Source: Xiphophorus maculatus (Eukaryota > Chordata > Actinopteri > Cyprinodontiformes > Poeciliidae). From it: a stretch of 64,000 nucleotides of DNA. The notes beneath the pieces were generated by a model that saw only the letters and a program-made list of their open reading frames with translations, made no database searches and was not told the origin of the DNA. Below are positions 37,113 through 48,510 of this stretch, piece by piece. Location: the NCBI RefSeq assembly GCF_002775205.1, contig NC_036454.1:9243882-9307881 (forward strand). The letters are read 5' to 3'. Numbering within the stretch: the first letter of the stretch is position 1; each line of letters starts with the position of its first letter. The translations under genes were made by a program, and so were the position numbers.

Positions 37113-40100
37113 ATACAAAAATCCTCATTCCCCTTGAAATAATATATAAAGAAAATGTCTTTTCTTACCCTGTCATATGTGTAAGACATATCTATGGAAG
37201 TAATTCCCAGGTAATGGACAAAGGCAGCATAATCACTCCCTGCTCCAGTCAAATATCCCACCCTGTGGAAAGAAGAAGCACAAATCAGCTTTCACTTAAT
37301 ACATGTATGATTAAATGTTATTTGAATTTTGGAAAATAACTTCTGACTTTGCCTCTTCCATTTGCAAACAGATTTTTGTGAGACCGATTGTGTTTTCACC
37401 CCACTGGAACTTATGGAGGGTTTAGAAAAAAAGTGGATACAGTTATATGTTTTAATATAATTCAAGTCTGTACCTTGGAATGATTCCATGGGCCGGGCTG
37501 GTTCTGTTAGTGTAACGAATCCAGTTGTCATACACAGATGTGGAATCAAATCCAGGAGCATTGACCTGAAGAGAAGATATACTTCAAAATCAAACATTCT
37601 TAAATGAGTGCAAATTAGTTTTATCCAAATCTGAGTACTTTTAATAAACACCTGAAAAGATATGATTTGAAAAGCTAACCTGTTTTGCAGCTCTGAAGAT
37701 GACACTTTGCATTGATGGCATTGCTGAAGCACTTAGTGTGGCATTTGCTGCAGAAACAAATCTACATGAATGAACAAGACTGGTATTTCACTGAAATTCC
37801 AATTCACAGCAAGATTCCTATAAGAACTAAAAAAACAAAACAAAACATGGTACACGTTTAAATTTATCTATGCAAACAGAACAACTAAGTTAAATTCTGC
37901 CAATCCCCCGAAAGAGGAAATTTTTTAAATCCTTCAGGTGTTGGTGCACTAAATGAGAATGTTGTATGTGAGTGTGTAATGATAAAAGACTATAGGCAAG
38001 CAATTATAATTTTGTTTTGTTATAATATTTTGAAACAGTTTAATCTAAAAAGTACAACTTCTTACCAAAAACAGAAATGTCCACATTTATGTAACCAACA
38101 GTACGCTCACTGAGTTTGGTGAAGTATTCCTGCACAAAAAAAATAGATAAGATTTCTCTTTATCTCATTGAACAAATTTTGCAATTAGTAATGCAAAATT
38201 ATATTCCTTACTTTAAAATATACCACAAGAAAAAACTTATTTGTCTCATTCAAGTACTTTTTGTTACTCCATTGAGAAAGTCAAGACCATATTTTTTCTT
38301 GCTTTACTTATTTTTGGGACGGACTTTACCTCTGTGTACTCAGCAGACCCAATAAGACCAAACTCTTCAGCGCCCCAACTGCCAAAGATAATGGACCTCC
38401 TTGGTCTCCATTTCCCTGTCACAAAGAGGCTCAGAAATTATAGTTATCAATCAAAATCGTTAGACGGCCATTTCTCTTCTCTGCTAAATAATTATTCTCA
38501 CCCTTTTTGACCATTCTTCCCAGCACTCTGGTAATTTCCAGCATGACCGCCGTTCCGCTGCTTGGGTCGATGGCACCATGTACCCAGCTGTCCCTGTGAT
38601 TCCCATAGATCACATACCTGTCTGTAGACGTACGTGTAAAATGGTTACAAAAAAAAATATGCAATGAAAACATCAGACAGATTTGTGTTAAGTTGCTAGT
38701 CTCACCTGGCTCAACACTTCCTCTGATAACTCCCATCACATTGGAGGAGTTTACAATCTTTTCTTCATTATAGATGTCCAGTTTTACATCACTATACCAT
38801 AGACACAGATTAATGTTAACAGTTTACTCATCTTAAAATAGCTACTTCCAACAGGATTGTGCCTCGACTTGAAGCTCAAATCATTAACGGGTTTCTTGAG
38901 TGTAAATTAAGGTTTCACAGCACTTTAAGCTTGATTGATAGACTGGGAGAATTTTTTCATTGAATTTAAGTGTATGTGCTGTTCACATTCAGTCCAATTA
39001 TCCAAGAGACACTTTAGTTGCAAGTGGAACCAGTGATAAACTCTTCTTTCCACTCCAATCATTTCCCAATTGCTTAATCTGTTTTGTCTGCTTCACACTT
39101 TGGTTGCAATCTCCTTATCTTAATGCGGTTACTTATGGGAGTGAGTAAGCATCACATTATTAAACTGCAATAATACTCAATATTATGTGTTATGCACAAG
39201 ATAAATTAATTTCTAATTTATTTGATCAAAAAATAATTATAATAATTTTTGTTTTTGTAGTGAATTGCTAATCATTTCAGTGTCTTGTACCTGTTGTTGA
39301 AGGGAGATGTGGGTTTAAACCCTGGACCACCTAAGTTGTAGATACAGTCGAGTCCTCCCTGCCAGTCCTTTGGAGCTGCCTCTCCTGCCAATGCACTGAA
39401 ACAATCAAAATAATATAAAAAAAAATGTTACTATGACTCTATTTGAGCCCTAACTATTCCACAAGCGAATTTCCACAGACCAAATTAGTGTCCTTGCATC
39501 CTGAAATCCAATTGGTTGTGTTGGAATGGGAGGGATCCCAGTAATATCTTCAGGTGGGATTCTGTAGGTGTCCTCTGGAGATTAAAAAAGAAATAAAATC
39601 ATTATTGAGAGCGCATATGAGAGTTACAGATTTTTATGTTGTGGCAGAGAGTTTGTTTGACGCTATGGCAAAACCAAATCTTCCTTTTAACGAAGCCACT
39701 TAAAATAAATAAATAAATTGTTTTACCTTTGGCAGCCAAATACGGTGTGAGTAAATCTCCAAAGTCTCTGTTATAGGCACCTCTTTCCACACCAGTGGGT
39801 GGCAGATACCAGGAGTGTGGGTACGTCTCATTGGTGTCGGACATGAGGCCATCATTCATGTCAAGAGGGTCTGTGTACACCAGCAACCCAACAACACCAT
39901 AGGCTGCTGCATTGATAGCCTGCATCAAACACACCACAACATCTGGTGAGCAACTGAATTTTGTTCAAATTACCTGCATACTTAAATGCAGGTAATTTAA
40001 GTATGTATTTACTTAATGCATACTTAAGTTAAGTATGCATTAATTTAAGATTGGCAAAAAGTACATACACTCCTGGAACATTTACCAACTTTTGTCACAT

Positions 40101-43006
40101 AACAACAAACTTCAACATAATTTATTGGGTGGCCTTAATTAGAGAAACAGTGAAGAATGGTAACTTTGGAGGAGCTGCAAAGATCCACAGCTCCAAATGA
40201 AAAATCCTTCCATGGGACAACATTAACTAGTCACGCAGTCAGAAAATCTGCCTTCTATTGAAGAAAACAAGAGGGCCATTTTTGAAAGAAAACAATATGA
40301 AGTCCAATTTTAACTCTGCAGTATTCAGAAGAAGGTGCTCTAGCCAGGTAAGACTGAAACTAAACTTTGATCTGCAAGAAATGTTAGATTTGGTGAACAA
40401 CTAACTGCACATCATTCTGAACACTAAAAAAAAAAAAGGTTCTGACATGTTTTTATGTTACCCTACATTGTGTATTACAGATTATCAGATACTTTTAGAT
40501 AACTAGTAATGCACCAAAAACAATGGAAACAAGAACATATGTAACGCGAAACTGACATTACCCTGAACACACCATTTCCACAGTGAAACATGGCAGTGGC
40601 AGTATCATGTCGTGGGGATACGTTTTTTTTACCATGCTTCATGGAAAGTTTATCTATTGCATAGATAAACTCAGGATTAAGTCAGTTTCTACTGCACCTT
40701 TCCATGTGTTTTGTTAATGGACTGATGATGGGAACTTAAGGGAGGTTGAAACTTGCCAAGCAAATTTCTACTAACTTTTATAGGGACATTATTTCTCTGC
40801 AATGTGAAAAAAACAAAACAAAACAAAAACAATAAATGAATTCCACTAACAAGTAAAACTGACCTTTCGTCCTCTCCCTTCTCCACCATATCTGGTGATT
40901 GCGATGGTTCCTCTTAGGTCAATGGTCTTGTTCAGATGTTGAAAGTCACTTGGTTTTCCCTGATTGGCGAAAACCAGTTTCCCCTAAAGCCATAAAAAAA
41001 TAAATCAGCCAAATGTGCCGGTCAGTCATACAAGTTGGACCCAAATAGTTTTGCAGAAATGCTCTAATTACTGAGTCATTACAGATAATCTCTTGGCTCA
41101 ATCTCCCTATCTTTATAATGAATTGTAACTAGAGATTTCAAAGATCTTCTTGGCCTTGAAGATGCTTATCTGCTGCAATATGTACGTTTGTGGTTCCAAT
41201 AAAACAACAATTGTAACACAGTATGACGAGCAAACTGTGAATAATTAAGCAACATCTACCTTTTTTTTCTCTTTGCTCTCCTCACATTGTGCAGAGTCGG
41301 AGACCACAACAGTTTACTGTTGTGGTTAGTTTATGTCCACATGAACTAAACACATAACACAATAATTATGTGTTTTGATTTTATCCATCTTAGTACATAA
41401 CCAACTATGTCCATTTGCAGATTTTTGTCTGGGAATATGGAAATTACACATTTTATAATTAAACAATCACATCAGTGAATGTGCTTTAGAGAATCTTCTG
41501 CCTAAATAGTCCAAAACACAAAGGCATAAAAAAACATACCATTACTAAATTGAGGGGGAAAAGAGCTTTTAGGCATTAATCTTATTTAATAATTTTTATT
41601 AAAAGGATAATCTACGTAACCAGCATTTAGCAGTGATCTTATGATTCAGTGACAGATGCTGCTTTTATCCACAGTCCTTATCTAGTTTATGATAAGAGCA
41701 ATGATAAAAGACGTTAAAGGATGAACTTGAAACCTTATAAACTAACAAAAAGAAATCAGATGTTGAGCATATAAAGACATGCTCTGTTCTGATAATATTC
41801 TTAAAAAGATATACCGATATGAAGTCAGAAAATGTTAGACTTCTTCACGCTTTTGACAGGTCAGATTTTAATCTGTTTCCAGTCAAAGTTATAAACATCA
41901 TGTAACTTTCACTATTTTGGTAAGTTACTTTTACAGTGATTATTTTACTATAAATGTGAATATGTGGCTACTTATATAATTTTTGTATGGTCATTATGTC
42001 CAGAGTAGTCTTAATCAGCATTGATTACATGGAATTGTTTCTTTTTTACTTGCAGGGTGCATTCTTAATTCTTTTGGTGATGAAAATAATAAATCAATAC
42101 TTTTAATTTGTAGTAAATATTAGACATTGCATTAATCTTCAGGTCTTTTTACCTTTGCATGTCCTGCCGGAGAGTATGCAGCAAATGGCTGAACCACCTG
42201 AGGATCATTCTGATCAGCAGTGTAGTTCACTTCCCTTTCTCTCACAGTAAATAGCACAGAATCCAAGGAGTTTACTGAAATAAACACATTACAATCATCT
42301 GTATTGTGAAACACATGGCAAAGTACCAAATAAAACCTAAATCACAAGCCAGACAAGAGAATTGTTCACAGAGGATGGACACTGTGTCACTGTTTCACTC
42401 ACCAACAGTGACTTTGTTGGGGTTTGTGGGATTGGGAAATGAAAGGTAAATCTCATATTCCTGTCTCCAGGCTTCATCCAGACCAGTTTCTGGATCTTGC
42501 CATCTTTTTAGCACATACTTCACCGTCTCCTCATCCCCAGGTGATGTCGCCATATGAGGCACTTTTGTCAATTCCCTGCATAGAAACATGTGGATAAGGA
42601 AAGACTGAGTTGATCAAATTTGTCTTAAAAAGCTAGGCACATGTGATAATATCTTGACTGACCCCAAACGTATCAAACTTTTTTTTTCAATTTGGACTGC
42701 AGTGCTTCTTTCAGCTTTAATGTTTAATTGTTTGCTGTGTAAGGCCTTTTGTAATGGCATATAAAAGAAATGACACCAAAAAGTAATTCAGAGAATTAAA
42801 GAATCATATTACCTAAGGTTCTCCTGAAGTTGAAACGTCTCCACCTCAGACAAGAACTGCTGGATGAGGGCCTCATCCACGTCCTTCGCCACATCATTCA
42901 CCCAGGATGGTGCAGAATTCTTTTGGATACCAAAGTGACCGATTAGGATACCAATAGTCAATACGACAGCCCCACACAGAGTCCCAATCAGTGCCTCCTT
43001 TAACAT
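34880..43006 (-). CDS. naaladl1: NAALADL1 orthologue, complete, 19 exons
   Basis: Exons in transcript order: 43006-42813, 42575-42403, 42274-42153, 40983-40864, 39919-39727, 39574-39481, 39395-39291, 38791-38706, 38621-38502, 38415-38330, 38129-38066, 37747-37680, 37565-37474, 37262-37169, 36221-36140, 35973-35800, 35588-35501, 35415-35323, 35057-34880. All junctions keep phase and give 741 aa; the human protein is about 740 aa. It is a type II membrane M28 metallopeptidase, with a signal anchor at residues about 6-25 ([11 protein letters not shown]), a PA-like insert, a peptidase core and a helical C-terminal dimerisation domain. Zinc ligands by alignment to glutamate carboxypeptidase II are H371 (NHRDS), D381 (AIDP), E420 (WGAEE), D448 (YINVD) and H549 (YPAYHT), with catalytic E419. 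Sequons such as NYT, NKT, NET, NAT and NRT fit an ectodomain. Family role: extracellular aminopeptidase of intestine. GHFGIQK and [15 protein letters not shown] spacing favour NAALADL1 over FOLH1 or NAALAD2. Confidence 0.95.
36530..36980 (+). mobile_element. Tc1-like relic in a NAALADL1 intron
   Basis: Plus-strand phrases such as GATGGCAAAGAGGCCTTTCA and GTCAGCAATTATAAGAGAAT, then TTTTTCCATTGATTATTG, match one family of fish Tc1-like elements. It is decayed and lies antisense in the intron between the exons at 37169 and 36221. No intact ends were found. Confidence 0.5.
37063..37113. repeat. (AAAT)n microsatellite
   Basis: About 12-13 AATA/ATAA tetranucleotide units in a NAALADL1 intron, 56 bp from the end of the exon at 37169. 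Confidence 0.95.
40065..40660 (+). mobile_element. Tc1-like relic in a NAALADL1 intron
   Basis: The plus strand near 40567-40622 reads [19 protein letters not shown] with one frame shift. This is the Tc1 transposase 'vKHGGGSIMlWG' block. Upstream, CTGGAACATTTACCAACTTTTGTCACATAACAAC near 40073 resembles the element's inner left end. The copy is riddled with stops and is antisense to the host gene. Residues are given only to show family membership. Confidence 0.65.
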
Positions 43007-44836
43007 CTTCCACAGTTTAAGTTCTCTTTGGATCTACTAGAAAAGTTCCCAAAGTGATGTGTTTTTGGCTCTGAGCGCAGCTGATAAATCCAGTTTTGTT
43101 AACCCTTATGTCTCAGTACAACATGTATGTTGCTGCTAGTGCCACCTTTCATAAGGCGCAGTCATTGTAAAGTTTACTCATTAATGTTTGCCAATTGGAT
43201 GGACTTTATCCCTTCTCTTGTGATTGGATGATTGCACGGGAGGGCAACATCCTTTTCATCCGTGTTCCAATTGACCTTTTTTGTGTAATCATTTGATTCC
43301 TATTCTATTTGGTTTATTCTTTTATTCCTATACATCAGTTTCCTGCAAAAATAATCTCTTGATAACATTCAAAAAGGAAAAGACCAAAAATAAATGTTGC
43401 TAAAATTTTCCAAAAATGAAAGAATTAAATGAGTTTCTTCTTTTTAACATGAGTAATCATTTTATTGGATAAGTTGATAAGACCGCTAAATAAACCAGTG
43501 AAACAGTTGTGGATATTATGATGATACTTGTTTATTTTCATCCAAAAAAATTAAAAACAGAAAAAAAATATAGTTGATTCAAATAGATAAATCCAATCAA
43601 TGCTAGACTGATGTGCTTTTGATCTTCTACTGGGTTCAGTCAGTTCATTCTGATAACCCCGCAAAAGTAACAATGAGAAAAGAAAAAAATAAATAAAAAT
43701 AACAGCTCAACATTTTTCAAGTTTTTTTTTCTTCTGAAATTCTTCTAAACTTAATTTATCTGTTGTTTACATAACAAGAGTTATATTCCTTGCTATCTAT
43801 TCATAATAAACATTATAGGGGAAAATTAGCCCAATCCCAAAACAGCTGGCCTTAAAATGTGTGCAAAGTTTTCTGCAAGACAAATGGACATCTATATACA
43901 AGAAGAGCTCCACATCCAAAAATTGCCGTCAGCACCAAAACCAGAATGATTTTGAGAATATAAAAAAACATTATTTTAACCAGTACCTATAGTACAGTTT
44001 ACCTTGTAGCACCAGAGAGAATGTCAAACATCCATCTTTCTGGTAAACCCCTGGAATGATGTCCACCCATCAATTCACATCTGTTGAATTAATATCTATA
44101 GATTGATTTCAATAGATATCTGTCTTCCATAGAACGACTTTTCCATCTATTGATAAGTGCCTAAATTTCATGTTTAAGAGAGATTTTTTTAAAATATATT
44201 TTTTGCAGGTACTTTTTCAATTGATATGTTTATTAATTTTGTAGTTAATAATTTATTTTTATATGATTTAATTGCTTACATTTTATATTATTAGCTTGTG
44301 TTATCTGGGAAGGGGAGCATACAAATTATTTAATATTATTTCATAAAAACTGTCCATATATCAAACTTTAAAGCATTGAAGGAAATCACATTATTTAACC
44401 TTCAGGTTGGTGACCATGTTCAGTTGCTCTGAACGACTTACAGCAGTTTCCAGTTGCCCTGTAAAAAAAATCAACTTGAGTCCACCCATTCTATTGAAAT
44501 TGCAATCATAGTTCAGTTTATATCAGCTATCTTATTTTTATGACTCAACTTTTAGCATAGCTTAGACTTTGGAATTACACATGAATTCAGTCACTTCGAG
44601 TTAAATGCGGGCAGAAAAAAAGCAAATATAGCTTTATGTTTTTGAGAAAAATCACTGAAAAAATAGTTCATAAAGCGTGGTGAAGAGAATCCGATAAACA
44701 TGTGGAACTGTACTGCTGCCAAAGCCGGACCTTTAAAGTGTGACACACGACGGAAGTAAACAACAACAACAAAAAAAAACCATTCTCGTTAACGGATCAC
44801 ATGAAAATGTGGTGCATCTTTAATTAGACAACAACA
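43007..44836. other. Divergent intergenic region, NAALADL1 and ZNF locus 1
   Basis: 1.8 kb between two head-to-head start codons. The NAALADL1 side (43007-43260) is the likely promoter; the start context GGAAGATG is good. The middle is AT-rich with no exon. The ZNF side carries the CGGAAGTAAACA element. I see no clear TATA box on either side. Confidence 0.5.
44751..44762 (+). promoter_or_regulatory. ETS-like promoter element of ZNF locus 1
   Basis: CGGAAGTAAACA lies 86 bp before the ATG. CGGAAGT is an ETS-family (GABPA/ELK) core, common near start sites of TATA-less promoters. The identical 12-mer occurs 78 bp before the ATG of the paralogous gene at 52.7 kb. Confidence 0.5.
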
Positions 44837-47800
44837 ATGTCTTCAGTTGAGTGTTTGAGGCAGTTTGTTAACGAGCGGTTGACGGCCGCGGCTCAGGAGA
44901 TCTTCAGCGTGTTTGAGAAAACTATCTCCGACTACGAAGAAGAGATCAACCGTCAGCGCAGGCTGCTCACCATCGCCTGGAAACCTGAAGTTAAGTTGCA
45001 CAAAACAGGTTTGTATTGAAATGCAACAGCGCATGGTTACAGCAAATGAAAGATTGCAACGTATAAATTGCGATTAATTCGCAGAGATTTCATTTCGGGG
45101 CTCATGTCGGTATGTAGTACTCCTTTGCCATTTAGTCTTCAGCTGTAGTCCTTATGTAGAATTAGGGAATGTGTAGTCTACTAACGCATGTTAGAAATCT
45201 TTGTAAAACAAAGATTGATCAACAAGCCTTGAGGAAGCAACAATGCTGGTAGCAGAAAACTTAATTTTATTACATTGCACCAAAGTGGGGGAACCATTCT
45301 TTGAGGAAGAAATGTGGTCAGGGAAAAACATCCTAAATGATGGTGTTTGACAAAGATTGGTGGAATCAAATTTCAAATTTGGTGGAAAATGAATGCACTG
45401 AATAAAAATGAATAGAATAGAAATAAATATCGTGATATATCAGAAGCTTAGAGATGTTCAGCAAATACATGCTAAGCTAAAGACATTACTGAAATATATT
45501 AGTGTGTGACAGTTTTTGGTGATTTTTTTTTTTTTTACATAAGGTCAGATAAAATGTAAAAACTGATGAGCTGTCAGTTCAATCTAACTGAGATATTTTT
45601 CAAAGAAGTATCAGCAGAAATCTAATTTCCAGACTTCTAACTCAGCAAAGTATTGATTCAGGGAGAATGAACAAATAACTGCTAGACTAAAACATGAAAA
45701 GAAAATTGTTCCTGTAAATAAACGTAGCTGAAGTCACAAAGCAATAGGCTGCACTAGATTTTTATTTAGGGGTATCAGCATAAAAATGTATGCTGTATAA
45801 TTTAGATTTCTAATCTTCAACTTTTTGATAGCTCTGTGTCTTTTTTTATTATTTAAAATATGTGTTACTTTTTGTAATTTTTTGAAAGATTAATAGATTA
45901 TCAAATTAGTGTTTTGGGGATAAGCATATCCTTAATTTTTTTTCCCTATCATCTGTTTTGTATTTGTTTTCTATCCAGAGCTCCCACAAGATTTCATTAA
46001 CGTGGAGGACATTCCAACGGAGCTGCAGCTCAAGACAGGACAGAACAGGAAGTCTATTTCGGAAAAAGAAGATAGAGAGCAGATTCCAGAGAGCCATGAA
46101 GAAATCCTCACCTGTCCTGAGGAAGGAGAAGTTGAGCTGAAAGAGGAAGTTGAAACTCTTTTTCCAAGTATTACCTGTGATGAGGGTTACAATGTTGTCT
46201 TGTCAAATCCTGCGGATGAGGAGTCCACAGACGCGGTGTCTGTTAAAGGTGTAACAGAAGGCAATACTGATGATCAGCTTGTCTCTAGATATTCTCAAGA
46301 TGTAAGCAAAGGCCAGAATGAAGGAAATCATAGTGGTTCTGTAATAACCAGACGCATGGAGACAAGACTGCAGAGGAGACATCACAGAATCAGTGAACAT
46401 AGTCCCATCACGTTCAAGACTCCTATTTACACTCACAAGGGGAAAATATGCGAGTTTGTGTGTGAATACTGTGGAAAAGCGTTTCCGTATAGATCCAGGC
46501 TGATGCGGCACCAGATCATCCACACGGGCGTGAAGCCGTATTGTTGCCACACCTGTGGTAAACGATTCAACCAGACATCGATCCTGAAAGTCCACCAGCG
46601 GATTCACACGGGCGAGAGGCCGTTCTCCTGTGACATATGCGAGAAGCGCTTCAACCAGAAGTCCATACTGAACGTTCATAAGAAAATCCACTCAATCGAG
46701 AGGCCGTATTCCTGCGATTTCTGCGGCCGAAGGTTCAAGCAGAAATCAAAACTGGAATCTCATGTCATATGGCACTCAGGTAAGATTTCTTGTTCTAAAG
46801 TTTAAATGGAGACTGTAAAGTCACGTGGGATTCTTGTTTTAAATTTTTCATATTTTAAACACTTAAAAATAGTTATGGATCACCCTGCTACCTGGATCAC
46901 ACCCAAGATTTTTGTCTTATAAAATGCTTCCTTAGAAACATGAACTTGAGCAACTTGGATCGACTGCTCCTTTTTTTTTTTGCAAGTCATTCATAAAATT
47001 ATTGTCTCTATCAGTGGACTGTAATAGATTGATTTAAATTGTTTTTGACTATAACTAATTGATAAATTGTGATCTGATGCAACATTTTTGGCTTCAATTT
47101 GAACCATTTTAAGAGTTAAGCTCAAGGATTCAGAAATGAACATCAATAAAAGAAACTATTTGTAGAGCACTTTTTGTAGAAATGTGTGTAGCAAAGTTAT
47201 TTGTACGAATTAAAAGTAAACATGCATAAAAATCACAGCAATTATACAACAATTATAAGAGAATTATAAGAAATAAAATGACTAAAGATATCAAACTATT
47301 ATAGAGGATAATGAGCTGAAGAACTAAGACATAAGACAGTGAAATCCTAAAACTTTAAACAGAGTGCAAAGAAATACAGGAATGAATTACAATATCCTTG
47401 GTACATTTAAAATAATGGTACAGATACAGTATAGTCAAATATATAAAGTTTGTTACCATTTTTAAATCCAACTTATATTTTAATTATCTTCATTGTTTTT
47501 GCTTTTTCTTTCAGACATACCACAGCCGGTTTTCTTTAAGGAGGAAAACTTTCTCTCCGACCAGCAGCTCTTTAACCATGACCGTCACTCTGCATTGGAG
47601 TTGGGGTTTCCAAAAGTCAAAGAGGAACAGGAAGACGTCTGCTTGGCCCAGAAGGAGCAGCTTGTGTTGAAGCAGGAGACAGACATGTTCTTGATCACTG
47701 TTCCTCATGATGAAGGTCACGATCACGGTGTGGCCCAAACACTCAACAGGACCTTGGCAGAGGAAGAGTCGATCGAGATCATATCAGATGACAAAGGTGG

Positions 47801-48353
47801 GAAACAACTGGAGAAGACGCATCCCAGAATCTGTAACGTCTACAATCCTATCCTGTTCAAAACTTCATGCAACTCTTTTGTCGATAGAAAGTGTGAATAT
47901 AAATGCAATACGTGTGGGAAAGTGTTTCAGTTTAAGTCCAGACTGATAAGACACTTCCGAATCCACACGGGCGTGAGGCCGTACTGCTGTCACATCTGCG
48001 GCAAGAGGTTCAACCAGAAATCCATCCTGCAGGTCCATCAGCGGATCCACACGGGCGAGAGGCCTTTTTCCTGTGACATCTGCGGGAAATGCTTCAACCA
48101 GAAATCCATACTGAACGTTCACAAGAGGATCCACACGGGTGAGAGGCCGTATTCCTGCCAAGTGTGCGGCAAGAGGTTCAACCAGAAGTCAATACTGGAC
48201 GGCCACGTCAGGACGCACACGGGCGAGAGGCCGTATTCCTGCAAGACATGCGGCAAAAGCTTCAAAAGTCAGTCCAGCCTGCTGGTTCACATGAAGATGC
48301 ACGCGGACAAGAAGACCTACTCCTGTGAAATGTGGGAGAGACTTCAGTCTTAA
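44837..48353 (+). CDS. C2H2 zinc-finger locus with two alternative finger exons
   Basis: Exon 1 (44837-45008) encodes about 57 aa, the helical, charged module (RLTAAAQEI...FEK...DYEEEINRQRRLL) widespread at the N-terminus of teleost C2H2 proteins. It ends in phase 1. Exon 2 (from 45979) encodes an acidic linker with an LKEE sumoylation-type motif and four complete C2H2 fingers. It either stops at 46805 (332-aa protein; AATAAA at 47145) or splices from GTAAGA at 46780 in phase 1. Exon 3 (47515-48353) starts in phase 1 and encodes a VKEE/LKQE-containing linker, five complete fingers and a broken sixth. In-frame products are 1+2 (332 aa), 1+3 (336 aa) and 1+2+3 (603 aa, nine fingers). TGERPF/Y linkers indicate sequence-specific DNA binding. 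The gene cannot be named. The coordinates span all exons. Confidence 0.85.
45979..46805 (+). CDS. Zinc-finger exon A of locus 1 (four fingers)
   Basis: The acceptor is TTTTCTATCCAG|AG. The fingers have the pattern C-X2-C-X12-H-X3-H: CEYC...HQIIH, CHTC...HQRIH, CDIC...HKKIH and CDFC...HVIWH. The portion to 46779 is exactly 801 nt (267 codons) with phase 1 on both sides, so it can be included or skipped without shifting frame. Reading past the donor adds KISCSKV and a stop. The linker between fingers 3 and 4, HSIERPY, departs from the usual HTGERPY. Confidence 0.85.
47145..47150 (+). terminator. Candidate internal polyA signal
   Basis: AATAAA 340 bp after the stop at 46805 and upstream of the next finger exon. 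It could end a short transcript of exons 1+2. Confidence 0.4.
47515..48353 (+). CDS. Zinc-finger exon B of locus 1 (five fingers plus broken sixth)
   Basis: The acceptor TTTTTCTTTCAG|AC is phase 1. The linker has KVKEEQED and VLKQETD, two PsiKxE sumoylation-type motifs usual in this family. Fingers: CNTC...HFRIH, CHIC...HQRIH, CDIC...HKRIH, CQVC...HVRTH and CKTC...HMKMH. A sixth begins YSCEM and then reads WERLQS to the stop. In a shifted frame the same bases read CGRDFSLKHT, the expected finger sequence, so one base appears lost near 48333. Fingers 2-3 are nearly identical to fingers 2-3 of exon A, showing tandem duplication. Confidence 0.85.
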
Positions 48354-48420
48354 ACACACACAGGTCAGCAGATACAGCTTTAACAAACCTGGTGGAAGCA
48401 TTTTGATATCAAGAAAATAG

Positions 48421-48431
<11 letters not shown>

Positions 48432-48452
<21 letters not shown>

Positions 48453-48470
48453 TATATATACTGTATATCT

Positions 48471-48510
<40 letters not shown>
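48432..48510. repeat. (TA)n followed by (GATA)n
   Basis: A TA run (48432-48460, with one GATA break) then about ten GATA/ATAG units (48472-48510), 80 bp past the exon B stop, probably in the 3'UTR. Confidence 0.95.

Noticed and set aside
39481..39500. A stop or missing donor after FQDAR in NAALADL1 exon 6
   Set aside because: A normal GT donor 13 nt further (TTTG|GTCTGT) completes DARTLICALAG and matches the conserved Cys, so the gene is intact.
46203..46691. Minus-strand frame opposite exon A fingers
   Set aside because: Shadow of the repeated finger and linker codons; no independent support.
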